Below are positions 1-11,143 of a stretch of DNA of 64,000 nucleotides, one piece after another (the first letter of the stretch is position 1; the number at the start of each line of letters is the position of its first letter). The stretch is from Actibacterium mucosum KCTC 23349 (GTDB lineage Bacteria; Pseudomonadota; Alphaproteobacteria; Rhodobacterales; Rhodobacteraceae): assembly GCF_000647975.1 (NCBI RefSeq), contig NZ_JFKE01000007.1, positions 62,001 to 126,000 of the forward strand, written 5' to 3'. The translations under genes were made by a program, and so were the position numbers. The notes beneath the pieces were generated by a model. It saw only the letters and a list, made by a program, of their open reading frames with translations. It was not told the DNA's origin and did not search any database.

Positions 1-431
1 ATGTACCGGATACGCTAAGGCTGATCCGCGACAGCTTTGCCTTCATGGATGGCCGCGTCGACCCGCCATCCTCTGCCCATCTTCTAACGCTGGAAACCCT
101 GCGCCAACAATGCATCAAGGCCGAGGTTTGGGTGACAGGTGACCCGGTGATTGGCTGTATGTTCCTGACACCGCGGGCACAGGTCCTTTACCTCGGGAAA
201 CTGGCGGTCGCGCAAATTGCGCGCGGACAGGGCATTGCGCATGCATTGGTGGACCACGCAGTGTACCGCGCGGCGCAAATGAAATTGCCCGCCGTCGAAC
301 TGCAGACGCGGATCGAGCTGGTTGAAAACCATCGGACCTTTGCCCGAATGGGGTTCGTGAAAACAGGGGAAACCAGCCACGCAGGTTATGACCGCGTCAC
401 CTCGATCACCATGCAAAGGGCCGTGGCTTAG
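1..431 (+). CDS. GNAT family N-acetyltransferase, 5' end outside the window
   Basis: The reading frame is open from base 3 to the stop at 429-431, so the gene starts before the window. The visible part is about 142 residues. An internal ATG at 45 is unlikely to be the start, because the residues before it (LRLIRDSFAF) continue naturally into MDGRVDPPSS, a typical N-terminal region of this family. The GNAT signature is the acetyl-CoA pyrophosphate loop ARGQGIAHALVDHA, followed by a C-terminal stretch containing NHRTFARMGFVKTGE. GNAT enzymes move an acetyl group from acetyl-CoA to an amine. The substrate cannot be read from the sequence. The stop overlaps the convergent small membrane-protein gene by 4 bases. 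Confidence 0.85.
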   Translation, partial: VPDTLRLIRDSFAFMDGRVDPPSSAHLLTLETLRQQCIKAEVWVTGDPVIGCMFLTPRAQVLYLGKLAVAQIARGQGIAHALVDHAVYRAAQMKLPAVELQTRIELVENHRTFARMGFVKTGETSHAGYDRVTSITMQRAVA

Positions 432-571
432 CGCCAGAATTTCAGCCAATCCACCAGTTCGACAAACTTGCGGGCCAGAAAGAGGCTGTAGACGCCCTCG
501 TTCAGCACAAGATCAGCGCCGATCAATCCGGCAATGACAAGAAAGAAGATCGCGGCGGTGCGGTTGCTCAT
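428..571 (-). CDS. small single-span membrane protein, 47 aa
   Basis: I translated this short frame directly: MSNRTAAIFFLVIAGLIGAD, then VLNEGVYSLFLARKFVELVDWLKFWR after one Leu. Residues about 5-23 form a hydrophobic helix and the tail is amphipathic with a WLKFWR end. The ATG lies 60 bases after the gap stop on the same strand, so it is probably cotranscribed with gap. It overlaps the convergent GNAT gene by 4 bases. Short proteins of this shape after gap look familiar from Rhodobacteraceae genomes, but no function is known to me. The coherent membrane helix and the position support a real gene. Confidence 0.65.
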   Translation of the reverse strand: MSNRTAAIFFLVIAGLIGADLVLNEGVYSLFLARKFVELVDWLKFWR

Positions 572-631
572 CTGCTCTATCCTGTTTTCCCAACAGGTCT
601 AAGGCAGAACGCCCCGCACCACCAGCAACAA

Positions 632-1636
632 TCAGTGCAGCAAACGGCCCATCGTGGCGGCAACATCGGCCATGCGGCACGAGAAACCCCATTCATTGTC
701 ATACCAAGCCAGCACGCGCACGGTGCGCCCACCAATCACCTTGGTCTGATCCGGCGCAAAGATGGAGCTGTGCGGGGTGTGGTTGAAATCGATCGAGACC
801 TTGGGCTCGGGATCATATGCCATGACCATACCCATGTGACCGGCGGCGGCTTCGCGGACCACCTCGTTCACGTCGTCGACGGTGACATCCTTGCCGGCCT
901 CAAATGTCAGATCCACGGCCGAGACATTCGGTGTCGGCACGCGCAGCGCTGTGCCGTCCAGCTTGCCCGACAGCTCCGGCAGCACTTCACCCAGGGCCTT
1001 GGCCGCCCCGGTCGAGGTTGGGATCATCGCCATGGCCGCGGCGCGTGCGCGGTACAGGTCCTTGTGGCGGCGGTCCAGTGTCGGCTGATCTCCGGTGTAC
1101 GAATGCACCGTGGTCATGATGCCGCGTTCGATGCCGATGGCTTCGTTCAGCACTTTGGCAAGCGGTGCCAGGCAGTTGGTGGTGCACGACCCGTTCGACA
1201 CCATCGTTTCACCGGCAATCAGATCGCGGTGGTTCACGCCGTAAACAACCGTGCGGTCTACGTTTTTCGCCGGAGCCGAGATAAGGACCGATTTCGCGCC
1301 CTGTTCCAGATGTACCTTCGACTTTTCGCCGTCATTGAACTTGCCGGTGCATTCCAGCACGACGTCGCAACCTGACCAGTCCAGCTCGGTTGGGTCGTAG
1401 GTCGAGAAAACCTCCATCGGGCCACGGCCCAGATCCAAGGAGTTGCCATCAACTTTGACGTCGCCGGCAAACCGACCGTGCACACTGTCGTAGCGCAGCA
1501 AATGCGCATTGGTTTCAATGGGGCCGGTGGCGTTGATTTTGACAACCTGCACGTCATTGCGCGCCGCCTCGGCGATATGCGCCAACGTGCAGCGCCCGAT
1601 CCGACCAAAGCCGTTGATGCCCAAGGTAACCGTCAT
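632..1636 (-). CDS. gap: glyceraldehyde-3-phosphate dehydrogenase, type I
   Basis: This 334-residue enzyme oxidises glyceraldehyde 3-phosphate with NAD(P)+ and phosphate to 1,3-bisphosphoglycerate in glycolysis and gluconeogenesis. The N-terminal Rossmann motif is GINGFGRIGR. The catalytic cysteine is in SNGSCTTNCLAPLAKVLNE. The C-terminal region WYDNEWGFSCRMAD is typical, and the length is normal. The ATG is at 1636. A 225-base divergent region separates it from an RNA methyltransferase and contains LacI-type operator-like sequences, which would suit carbon-source control. The 47-aa membrane protein follows on the same strand. Confidence 0.97.
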   Translation of the reverse strand: MTVTLGINGFGRIGRCTLAHIAEAARNDVQVVKINATGPIETNAHLLRYDSVHGRFAGDVKVDGNSLDLGRGPMEVFSTYDPTELDWSGCDVVLECTGKFNDGEKSKVHLEQGAKSVLISAPAKNVDRTVVYGVNHRDLIAGETMVSNGSCTTNCLAPLAKVLNEAIGIERGIMTTVHSYTGDQPTLDRRHKDLYRARAAAMAMIPTSTGAAKALGEVLPELSGKLDGTALRVPTPNVSAVDLTFEAGKDVTVDDVNEVVREAAAGHMGMVMAYDPEPKVSIDFNHTPHSSIFAPDQTKVIGGRTVRVLAWYDNEWGFSCRMADVAATMGRLLH

Positions 1637-1727
1637 GCCCGCCGCTCCTGTTTCTGCGCCTGCGAATTAGCGCTTTGATACGGGGGTGACGGCTGCGGGG
1701 GAAGGGAAAAGGTGCTACGAATCAGTA

Positions 1728-1800
1728 TGTTAACGCCAACTGATAACGCTAAACGCAGCTGTTCGCGGCTGCTTGCGCTAACGCGAAACACCGTTAGCGC
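1728..1800. promoter_or_regulatory. candidate LacI-type operators in the gap upstream region
   Basis: TGTTAACGCCAACT at 1728-1741 is close to the TGTTAGCGCTAACA palindrome that I recall for the GluR/CceR central-carbon LacI regulators of alphaproteobacteria. A second TAACGCTAA core is at about 1744-1752. A perfect 9-bp inverted repeat, GCGCTAACG (1775-1783) with CGTTAGCGC (1792-1800), follows. All lie 92 bases or more upstream of the gap start. The repeats are seen directly. The regulator is inferred, and the consensus is from memory. Confidence 0.4.
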
Positions 1801-1861
1801 CGGACATGTCCCGCGGCGAATTGGGGTCGATCCCGGGGGGATTCGCCGATATGCAGTGGCG

Positions 1862-2965
1862 ATGAACGATGACGTGATGGAAGTGTTCCTGGCCTGTGCG
1901 CCCGGATTGGAGGCGACCCTTGCCGATGAGGCGCGCGCAGCAGGCTTTGTATCACCCAAGGCTGTGGCTGGCGGGGTCGAAACGCGCGGCAACTGGCCCG
2001 AGGTTTGGCGCGCAAACCTGACCTTGCGCGGCGCGGCGCGGGTGATCGTGCGCATTGGTGGTTTTCCGGTATTCCATCTGGCTCAACTGGACAAGCGGTC
2101 GCACAAGTTTCCGTGGGCGGACCACCTGCGCCGTGAGGTTCCGGTAAAGGTCGAGGTGACATGCCGCAAATCCAAAATCTATCACGCCGGCGCTGCCGCC
2201 CAGCGAATTGAAACCGCGCTAAAAGACACCCTCGGTGCAGAGATAAGCGCCGAGGCGCCTGTCCGATTGCTCGCCCGGATCGAAGCAAACTATTGCACGT
2301 TCAGTCTGGACAGTTCCGGCGAGCCACTCCATCGGCGTGGCCACAAGGTGGCTGTGAACAAAGCCCCGATGCGCGAAACAATGGCGGCAATGTTCCTGCG
2401 CGAATGTGGGTTCCGTGGCGACGAGCCGGTGCTGGACCCGATGTGCGGATCGGGCACTTTTGTGCTGGAGGCTGCCGAGATTGCCGCAGGGCTCGATCCC
2501 GGACGCAGCCGTGACTTTGGGTTTCAGAAGCTTGCAGGTTTTGACGATGTCGCGTGGCAATCCATGCGCGTGGCAAATCCCCATGACACGCCATTCCGGT
2601 TTTTCGGATCAGATCGTGACCAGGGCGCGGTGCAGATGGCGCAGAAGAATGCGGAACGCGCTGCCGTTTCCACCTTGTGTGATTTTCAAACCCGACCCAT
2701 CAGCGAGATTGCGCCGCCAACTGACCAGCGTGGCCTTGTCATCGTGAATCCACCTTACGGCGGGCGCATTGGCAACAAGAACCAGCTTTTTTCTCTATAT
2801 GGGGCATTGGGCAAGGTGCTGCGCGAGCGGTTTTCCGGCTGGCGCGTGGGAATTGTGACGGCCGAGGCAGGATTGGCGCGTGCGACGGGGTTGAACCTTT
2901 CGTCGGGACCGTTCGTGGCACATGGAAGCCTGAAAGTGAAACTGCATCAATCAGGCCCATTGTGA
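1862..2965 (+). CDS. class I SAM-dependent RNA methyltransferase with THUMP domain (RlmL/TrmN-like)
   Basis: The protein has 367 residues from the ATG at 1862. The frame is open further upstream to 1712, but that extension is low-quality sequence lying over the operator region, and homologues begin near MEVFLACAPGLEATL. Residues about 5-160 match the N-terminal ferredoxin-like plus THUMP region. The methyltransferase domain has the SAM motif LDPMCGSGTFVLEAAEIAAG and the catalytic NPPYGGRIG motif of N-methylating enzymes. Family members modify guanosine or adenosine in rRNA or tRNA. The exact site cannot be assigned. It is followed at once by a terminator shared with tkt. Confidence 0.85.
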   Translation: MNDDVMEVFLACAPGLEATLADEARAAGFVSPKAVAGGVETRGNWPEVWRANLTLRGAARVIVRIGGFPVFHLAQLDKRSHKFPWADHLRREVPVKVEVTCRKSKIYHAGAAAQRIETALKDTLGAEISAEAPVRLLARIEANYCTFSLDSSGEPLHRRGHKVAVNKAPMRETMAAMFLRECGFRGDEPVLDPMCGSGTFVLEAAEIAAGLDPGRSRDFGFQKLAGFDDVAWQSMRVANPHDTPFRFFGSDRDQGAVQMAQKNAERAAVSTLCDFQTRPISEIAPPTDQRGLVIVNPPYGGRIGNKNQLFSLYGALGKVLRERFSGWRVGIVTAEAGLARATGLNLSSGPFVAHGSLKVKLHQSGPL

Positions 2966-2994
2966 AAAGCCCCACACAATGTGCGGGGCTTTTT
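2965..2994. terminator. bidirectional rho-independent terminator
   Basis: AAAAGCCCC (2965-2973) pairs with GGGGCTTTT (2985-2993), with T or A tracts on both sides. It lies between the convergent methyltransferase gene and tkt and can serve both strands. Confidence 0.85.
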
Positions 2995-3015
2995 GCAAGG
3001 CTTTGATGGGCTGGC

Positions 3016-5031
3016 TTACAGCAACGCCTCGGCTTTTTCAGCCACGGCTTCGGCGGTGATGCCAAATTTCTCGTATAGCTCGCTGGCCGGTGCCGAAGCG
3101 CCGAAACTGTCCATGCCGACGAAGGCGGCCTTGGTCTCGCGACCCCGCTCGCCCAACAGCCATTGGTCCCAGCCCTGACGTACACCGGCCTCGACCCCGA
3201 CGCGCACGGCGCCCGATGGCAGAATGCGCTTGCGATAGGCTTCGTCCTGCGCGGCGAACAGCTCCATGCAGGGCATGGAAACCACGCGTGTGCCAATCTC
3301 TTTGGCTTGCAGGATGTCGCGGGCCTTCAGAGCGATCTCAACCTCGGAGCCTGTGGCAATCAGAATCACGCGGCGTTTGCCCTCGGCCTCGGCCAGGGTA
3401 TAAGCGCCAAACGCGGTCAGGTTCTTGGTCTTGTGCTCGGTCCGCACGGTCGGCAGGCCCTGACGCGACAGGGCCATGACGGCAGGGGTGCTGGTTGACG
3501 ACATGGCCAGTTCCCACGCCTCAGCCGTCTCAACCGCATCCGCAGGGCGGAAGACATGGGTGTTTGGCGTCGAACGGCTGATGGCCAGATGCTCGACCGG
3601 CTGGTGGGTCGGGCCGTCTTCGCCCAGACCAATCGAGTCATGTGTCATCACATAGGTCACCGGCACACCCATCAGCGCCGACAGACGCATCGACGGGCGG
3701 GCATAATCGGTAAAGCACATGAAGGTGCCGCCATAAGGGCGAACGCCACCGTGCAAGGCCATACCGTTCATGGCCGCGGCCATGCCGTGTTCACGAATGC
3801 CATAATAGACGTAACGCCCTTTGCGGTTTTCCGGCTCGAACGTGCCCAGATCGGCGGTTTTGGTGTTGTTCGATCCGGTCAAGTCGGCCGAGCCGCCCAC
3901 GGTTTCGCCAAGCACGGGGTTGATCACGGCCAGCGCCATTTCGCTGGCCTTGCGGGTGGCCACCTTGGGCTGATCCTCGGAGATCTGCTTTTTCAGCGCC
4001 CGCACTTTCGAGGCCAGGTTCTTCGGCGTTTCCTTGGCATAGGCGCGCAGGAAATCCTTTTGCTTGCCGGCGGGCAGGGTGGCGAAGCGTGCCTCCCAAT
4101 CGGCCCGTTCGGCTGAGCCGCGGGCGCCGATGGCCTCCCACGCCGCTTTCACATCTGCCGGGATTTCGAACGCTGCGTGATCCCAGCCATAGGCGGCCTT
4201 GGTGTCGGCCACCACTTGCGGGTCCGTCAGCGCGCCGTGGCCCTTGGAGGTGTCCTGCGCGGCAGAGCCCAAAGCGATATGCGTGCGGCAGGCCACCATG
4301 GCCGGTTTGCGGGACCGCTTGGCCTCGGTGATGGCGCGGTCGATATCCTCGGGGTCGTGGCCGTCGCATTCGCAGACATACCAGCCCGACGCCTTGAAAC
4401 GGGCCACCTGATCGGTGCGGTCGGCAATGTCGACCGTGCCGTCGATGGTGATACCGTTATTGTCCCACAACACGATCAGGCGCGACAATTCCTGCCGTCC
4501 GGCCAGCGCGATGGCCTCTTGGCTGACACCCTCCATCAGGCAACCGTCGCCGGCGATGACGTAGGTGTGGTGATCCACAACCTTGCGGCCGAACCGGGCG
4601 CGCTGGATCTCTTCGGCCATGGCGAATCCCACGGCGTTGGCGATGCCTTGGCCAAGGGGGCCTGTGGTGGTCTCGATCCCTTTGGCGTGGCCGTATTCGG
4701 GGTGCCCGGCGGTGATCGCGCCCCATTGGCGGAAGTTCTTGATCTGCTCGATCGTCATGTCTTCATAGCCGGTCAGATGCAGCAGCGAATACAACAACAT
4801 CGACCCATGGCCTGCCGACAGGATGAACCGGTCGCGGTCGGCCCAATCGGGTGCTGAGGCGTCAAACTTCAGGTGTTTCTCGAACAGAACGGTGGCCACG
4901 TCGGCCATACCCATCGGCATGCCGGAATGGCCAGAATTGGCGGCGGCAACGGCGTCCAGCGTCAGTGTGCGGATGGCGCAGGCCTTGGCCCAATGTTCAG
5001 GGTTTGCCTTGGCAAGTTCGGTGAGTGTCAC
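3016..5031 (-). CDS. tkt: transketolase
   Basis: This 671-residue thiamine diphosphate enzyme moves two-carbon ketol units between sugar phosphates in the pentose phosphate pathway. Visible signatures are [21 protein letters not shown] near the N-terminus, the thiamine-binding [13 protein letters not shown] motif, and the transketolase motif region [19 protein letters not shown]. The C-terminal domain ends with [15 protein letters not shown]. The length is typical. The start ATG at 5031 follows a purine-rich stretch. It is convergent with the methyltransferase gene and shares its terminator. Confidence 0.97.
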   Translation of the reverse strand: MTLTELAKANPEHWAKACAIRTLTLDAVAAANSGHSGMPMGMADVATVLFEKHLKFDASAPDWADRDRFILSAGHGSMLLYSLLHLTGYEDMTIEQIKNFRQWGAITAGHPEYGHAKGIETTTGPLGQGIANAVGFAMAEEIQRARFGRKVVDHHTYVIAGDGCLMEGVSQEAIALAGRQELSRLIVLWDNNGITIDGTVDIADRTDQVARFKASGWYVCECDGHDPEDIDRAITEAKRSRKPAMVACRTHIALGSAAQDTSKGHGALTDPQVVADTKAAYGWDHAAFEIPADVKAAWEAIGARGSAERADWEARFATLPAGKQKDFLRAYAKETPKNLASKVRALKKQISEDQPKVATRKASEMALAVINPVLGETVGGSADLTGSNNTKTADLGTFEPENRKGRYVYYGIREHGMAAAMNGMALHGGVRPYGGTFMCFTDYARPSMRLSALMGVPVTYVMTHDSIGLGEDGPTHQPVEHLAISRSTPNTHVFRPADAVETAEAWELAMSSTSTPAVMALSRQGLPTVRTEHKTKNLTAFGAYTLAEAEGKRRVILIATGSEVEIALKARDILQAKEIGTRVVSMPCMELFAAQDEAYRKRILPSGAVRVGVEAGVRQGWDQWLLGERGRETKAAFVGMDSFGASAPASELYEKFGITAEAVAEKAEALL

Positions 5032-5228
5032 GGGGCATGGTCCTTCTAGTTCGGGTCACCGGGGTGATAGGCAGCGCTTGACCCAAGATCAAGCAGGGGT
5101 GCACCGCTAATCCGGGGAAAAGGTGGGCAATTCGCCACGGGCTTGGGTAATATCGCTTTTAGAACAGGGAATTTCCCGATTCGCGGCCTTACAAGGCAAA
5201 GAATGAAAAGATCGGAACGGGCAGACGT

Positions 5229-5726
5229 ATGAGCGATATTTCTGAGTTTGAGCAGCGGATCACGGCAGCGTTAAAGCGCATCGGGCAGGGCATGGACGCG
5301 CTGAGCGCTGCGCCGGAAACGCCCGAAACGGCCGAGGTTGACACCGATGCCCTGGCGGCTGCGCAAGAGGCGTTGGAAGCTGAAAAGATGGCCAACGCCC
5401 AGCTGGAAGAACGCGTCAAAGCGATCCGCGAGAAACAAGACAGCCAGGTGGCGAACCTCGAACGCGAAGTTGCCCACCTGCGCGTGCGTAACGACGAGGT
5501 CGAGGCCGAAATTGCCGGCCTGAAAGCGGTCACCGCCAAACTGCGTCGCCTGAACCAGGCCCTGCGCGCCGCCAATGCCGAAGGTGTCGGTGATGCCGAG
5601 CTAATCAACCAGTCGCTGCAGACCGAACTGGACGCGCTGGCCACGCTGCGTGACGGTGACCGTGCCGAGATCGACGCGGTGCTGGCCACAATCGAACCGT
5701 TGGCCCAAGGAGAGCAGAATGCCTGA
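5229..5726 (+). CDS. coiled-coil protein upstream of zapA (ZauP-like)
   Basis: The protein has 165 residues. Residues about 40-110 are a continuous heptad-rich coiled coil (AAQEALEAEKMANAQLEERV and onward), and the protein has no membrane segment. It overlaps zapA by 8 bases, so translation is coupled. In Caulobacter a coiled-coil protein encoded just upstream of zapA, named ZauP, works with ZapA to condense the FtsZ ring. The position and architecture here match that pair. The ZauP assignment rests on context and shape rather than on recognised sequence identity. Confidence 0.7.
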   Translation: MSDISEFEQRITAALKRIGQGMDALSAAPETPETAEVDTDALAAAQEALEAEKMANAQLEERVKAIREKQDSQVANLEREVAHLRVRNDEVEAEIAGLKAVTAKLRRLNQALRAANAEGVGDAELINQSLQTELDALATLRDGDRAEIDAVLATIEPLAQGEQNA

Positions 5727-6114
5727 GGTACAAATCACCATTGGCGGTCGCAGCTTTGAAGTGGCCTGTCAGGAGGGCGAAGAAAGCTTTCTGCAAGCGG
5801 CGGCATCGTTGCTGGACGCCGAAGCGTCTGTACTGGTCGACCAGATTGGCCGATTGCCCGAGAGCCGCTTGTTGCTGATGTCAGGGCTGATGCTGGCCGA
5901 CAAGACGGCCGGGTTGGAAGAACGCCTGCGCGCGGTTCAAAACGAACTGGAAAACACAAAATCCGATCTGGCCGCTTTGCGCGATCAGCCCGCGCCGGAA
6001 CCGGAACGGGTCGAGGTTCCGGTCATTCCGCAAAGCGTCTTCGACAGTATGGCCGAGCTTGCCGCGCGCAGCGAAGCCCTGGCCGAAGCCATGGAAGAGC
6101 AGGTCGCAAGCTAA
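5719..6114 (+). CDS. zapA: cell division protein ZapA
   Basis: The protein has 131 residues from the ATG at 5719, which sits inside the last codons of the upstream coiled-coil gene behind an AGGAGAG ribosome site. The N-terminal globular part, VQITIGGRSFEVACQEGEE, is typical of ZapA. A middle LLLMSGLMLADKTAGLEERL helix leads into a C-terminal coiled coil. ZapA bundles FtsZ filaments at the division site. The tail is somewhat longer than in E. coli, as is usual in alphaproteobacteria. Confidence 0.9.
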   Translation: MPEVQITIGGRSFEVACQEGEESFLQAAASLLDAEASVLVDQIGRLPESRLLLMSGLMLADKTAGLEERLRAVQNELENTKSDLAALRDQPAPEPERVEVPVIPQSVFDSMAELAARSEALAEAMEEQVAS

Positions 6115-6131
6115 GCAATGCTTTAGAAAAC

Positions 6132-6168
6132 CAAAGCCCCGCTCTGTCGAGAACAGGGCGGGGCTTTG
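6132..6168. terminator. rho-independent terminator between zapA and grxD
   Basis: CAAAGCCCCGC (6132-6142) pairs with GCGGGGCTTTG (6158-6168), with a short inner CTGT/ACAG stem. The long symmetrical stem between convergent genes can act in both directions. Confidence 0.8.
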
Positions 6169-6190
6169 CATCTTGGTGTGTCGAAAAAAA

Positions 6191-6553
6191 TCAGGCGTTG
6201 GCTTCGCGGATCTTGTCTGCGGCTTCCTTGTCATAGGCCACCTCGTTCTGGTCAAACAGTTGATCCAGCTCGCCCGACAGCGTCATCTCGGTCACGATAT
6301 CGCAGCCGCCCACGAACTCGCCATTCACGTAAAGCTGCGGGATGGTCGGCCAGTCGCTGAAATCCTTGATGCCCTGACGGATGGCGTCATCGGCCAGAAC
6401 GTTCACATCGGCAAACTCGACCCCCATAAAGTTCAGAACGCCGGCCACGCGCTGCGAGAACCCGCATTGCGGCATGTCCTTGGTGCCTTTCATGAAAAGC
6501 ACAACGTTGTTGGCGGCGATGGTCTCGCTGATTTGGGTCGGGGCGTCAGTCAT
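6191..6553 (-). CDS. grxD: monothiol glutaredoxin, CGFS type
   Basis: This 120-residue protein carries and transfers iron-sulfur clusters with glutathione. The active site is [12 protein letters not shown], and the glutathione-binding [19 protein letters not shown] segment is intact. I chose the ATG at 6553 because a GGAG ribosome site precedes it, whereas the upstream in-frame start at 6571 has none. bolA lies upstream on the same strand. Grx-BolA pairing is a well-known functional link in iron regulation and cluster delivery. Confidence 0.93.
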   Translation of the reverse strand: MTDAPTQISETIAANNVVLFMKGTKDMPQCGFSQRVAGVLNFMGVEFADVNVLADDAIRQGIKDFSDWPTIPQLYVNGEFVGGCDIVTEMTLSGELDQLFDQNEVAYDKEAADKIREANA

Positions 6554-6723
6554 ATCATTCTCCGTTTCCACGCACGGCGGCGAAGCTTTCGTTCAACCCG
6601 CCAGAACCGCGGGCCATATTTCATCAGTTTTCGCGTTTCGCAAACCACGACCGCGAAAAAGTGGCAAACATCCACGGCCAGGTTGATCAGCTTTTACAGC
6701 ACCCAACCAACCGGCTCGTCCAT

Positions 6724-6966
6724 CTATTCGGGCGCCTTGGTTGTCAGAGCCAGCGCATGAAGGGCGCCATTGCTACCGGCTAGTTCTTCTTTCAGCGCGG
6801 CGTAGACGGCGCGCTGTTGCTGGACGCGGTTCATCCCGCGAAAGGCCTCGTCCACCACCTCGGCGGCCCAGTGGTTACCGTCGCCAGCCAGATCGGTGAT
6901 CGTGATCTTGGCGTCGGGAAAGGCCGCGCGGATGCGGTCTTCGATGTCCTGGGCTTGCATTGGCAT
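6724..6966 (-). CDS. bolA: BolA family protein
   Basis: This 80-residue protein has the BolA/IbaG fold signature: an N-terminal IEDRIRAAFPDAKITITDLA and the GMNRVQQQRAVYAAL helix. The conserved histidine is in LHALALTTKAPE. BolA-type proteins form complexes with CGFS glutaredoxins over a [2Fe-2S] cluster. grxD is encoded 170 bases downstream on the same strand. A short gap of 29 bases separates it from the upstream Cys-rich gene, so the three may be one operon. Confidence 0.88.
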   Translation of the reverse strand: MPMQAQDIEDRIRAAFPDAKITITDLAGDGNHWAAEVVDEAFRGMNRVQQQRAVYAALKEELAGSNGALHALALTTKAPE

Positions 6967-6995
6967 GAGGGGTTCCTTGTCCTGTCTGCCTGAAT

Positions 6996-7533
6996 TTATG
7001 TGGCCTGCGCGTCGGCTGCAAGCGTCTGTGCGACATCCGGGGGCAGGTTTTTTGCCAACCCTCTGAGCCAGATGCGCGCCTTTTCGGGGCGCAGGTGGGG
7101 CAAGGCCGCGCGCGCTTTCACGGCATCAGCGGGCAGGGTCAGGGCCGTCAGCAGGTCTTGCCGCCGCTGTTCCTCGGCTGCGGGCAGGGGCAGATTTTCG
7201 GCGGTTTTCAGCAACAGAAGCGCCTCATGCACCCGTAGCATCAGCCCAAAGGCGCGTGTCATGTCGTTCATGACCTGCGCGCCGGCCCGCCAATCTTCGT
7301 CGAAGAGCCCCGTCACACGTTGACCCGCGCCGTGGCAATCAAACCGCACACAACCCTCGTAACCCTTCTGTGAAAGGTCATGGTGGATGGTGCACAGATT
7401 GTCATCACCCAGATGACGGCAAGGCCGCCCGGCGGGTTTGTCTTCGGCAAAATACGCGCCTTTGTCGAAATGCAAAGCCACGCAGCACAGACCGACGCAG
7501 CGGGTGCAATCCGCGGTCAGGCTGGGCAGGTCG

Positions 7534-7541
<8 letters not shown>
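6996..7541 (-). CDS. cysteine-rich conserved protein, probable metal binding
   Basis: The protein has 181 residues if it starts at the TTG at 7541, which overlaps the purL stop by 8 bases. The longer in-frame extension to 7646 only reads the wrong frame of purL. The N-terminal half has a regular cysteine pattern: CTRCVGLCC, then [13 protein letters not shown], then [13 protein letters not shown]. This resembles zinc or iron-sulfur cluster binding domains of the YkgJ type. The C-terminal half is alpha helical with a proline-rich connection. I recognise it as a common companion of purL in Rhodobacteraceae, without known function. Confidence 0.7.
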
Positions 7542-9693
<2,152 letters not shown>

Positions 9694-9934
9694 GCCGTTC
9701 CCCCGAAATTGCGTTGCGCGCCTTCTATGGGATGCGGGCAGCAAGGAAAAGGCCTTTGTTAGAACCGTAGGAACAAAGGTCAATATGCGGGTTTTTGGGT
9801 AGTCGAATTGGACAAGGTTGACACGGTTTGCCCCGGCGATAACCGCCACAGCCGAATGTTTAAGGTCTTTTTACAAGTTTCCGCTACGTCACCCGTATCA
9901 ATTTTAAACTTTTTGGTTAGTTTTTGCGGAAGCC

Positions 9935-9962
9935 AAAAAAAAGGCCGAGACAAAGCTCGGCC
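9935..9962 (-). terminator. rho-independent terminator after the LysR gene
   Basis: Read on the minus strand, GGCCGAG and CTCGGCC form a 7-bp stem followed by eight T residues. It lies 130 bases after the LysR stop and 240 bases before purL. The 9694-10092 stretch otherwise holds only a 13-codon minus-strand frame near 10060. The terminated transcript could be the LysR 3' UTR or a short RNA. Confidence 0.8.
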
Positions 9963-10092
9963 GAAGTCCAACAGGGAGGTAAAGAGGCGAACACGTCGCC
10001 GTCTTCACCTTGTCACTTATTTGTGCAGACGCGCTGTTTCAAGAAAAATCGGCGACATTTGAGTCATAGCCGGTATGATTGTTGCGCATAGC

Positions 10093-10998
10093 TCACACGT
10101 CGCGCTGTGCTTTCATGCGGCGGCGATGTTCAAAAATCTCTTCGGTTACAAAGTCGCGAAAGGCCGCGACACGCTTGGATTGGCGCAACTCTTCGGGGTA
10201 GGCGAGGAAGGCCGGCACCTCGTTGCTTTCGACCTCGGGCAGGACGCGGACGAGGTTGGGGAAGTCTTCGGTCAGGTAGTCGGGCAGCACGCCGATCCCC
10301 AGATCATGAAGAACACCTTGCAGCACCCCAAAGTAGTTGTTCACCGTCAGGGTCGAGGCCACGTCATGCGTCAGCAACTCCTGAACCAGCGCGGCGCCGG
10401 CGTTGACCTGGGCCGATGTGGTGTTCTGACAGATCAGGCGGTGATCATGCAGATCAGGCATGGTTTCCGGTGTTCCCGCGGCCTCCAGATAAGCCTGCGT
10501 TGCATAGAGGCGCATGCGCACCGTCATCAGTCGGCGGCGGACAAGATCGGCCTGGCTGGGCTCTTTCAGGCGGATGGCCACGTCAGCCTCGCGCATGGGC
10601 AAGTCCAGCACGCGTTCCTCAAGCATCAGGTCGATCTTGAGGTTGGGGTATTTCTCGTAAAGCTTGGGCAGGCGCGGGGCCAGCCACAGCGTGCCAAAGC
10701 CGAAGGTGGTGGTGACGCGAAGTTGGCCGAACACCTCTTCCTCGCTGTCGCGAATACGCGCGGCGGCGGTGTCGAGGCGTTTGACCATGGCCGAGGTGGC
10801 GTCAAACAGCAACTCGCCCTGTTCGGTCAGAATCAGGCCGCGGGCGTGACGGTGGAACAGGGTTGTATCAAGGCTTTCTTCCAAGGCGCGAATCTGCCGA
10901 GACACCGCCGATTGTGACAGATGCAGCACGTCACCGGCATGTGTCAGGCTGCCCGCGTCGGCGACAGCGTGAAATATTCTTAGCTTATCCCAGTCCAT
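10093..10998 (-). CDS. LysR family regulator, VtlR/LsrB-like
   Basis: The protein has 301 residues from the ATG at 10998; an in-frame TTG 12 bases upstream is less likely. The N-terminal helix-turn-helix is WDKLRIFHAVADAGSLTHAG followed by LSQSAVSRQIRALEE. The effector domain follows with LRVTTTFGFGTLWLAPRL. This N-terminal pattern is close to what I recall of the VtlR (Brucella) and LsrB (Sinorhizobium) clade, which controls small RNAs and stress genes. It is divergent from the indolepyruvate oxidoreductase gene with a 145-base spacer, so it may control that gene as well as itself. Clade assignment is from memory. Confidence 0.85.
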   Translation of the reverse strand: MDWDKLRIFHAVADAGSLTHAGDVLHLSQSAVSRQIRALEESLDTTLFHRHARGLILTEQGELLFDATSAMVKRLDTAAARIRDSEEEVFGQLRVTTTFGFGTLWLAPRLPKLYEKYPNLKIDLMLEERVLDLPMREADVAIRLKEPSQADLVRRRLMTVRMRLYATQAYLEAAGTPETMPDLHDHRLICQNTTSAQVNAGAALVQELLTHDVASTLTVNNYFGVLQGVLHDLGIGVLPDYLTEDFPNLVRVLPEVESNEVPAFLAYPEELRQSKRVAAFRDFVTEEIFEHRRRMKAQRDV

Positions 10999-11143
10999 TT
11001 CGTTTTCCAAAATTGCATATCAGCCTTGTTATGGCAACATAGCTGCTATCTTTGAATTTACTGTTCACAAAAGCTCTTGTGGGCTTTGTAGGTCATAAGT
11101 TGTGACCTATTATGGGGGCCAGATATCGACAGGGGAGGTCCAG

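Noticed and set aside
9808-10062. 84-codon plus-strand frame before the LysR gene end
   Set aside because: It crosses the terminator stem and has no ribosome site or recognisable features.
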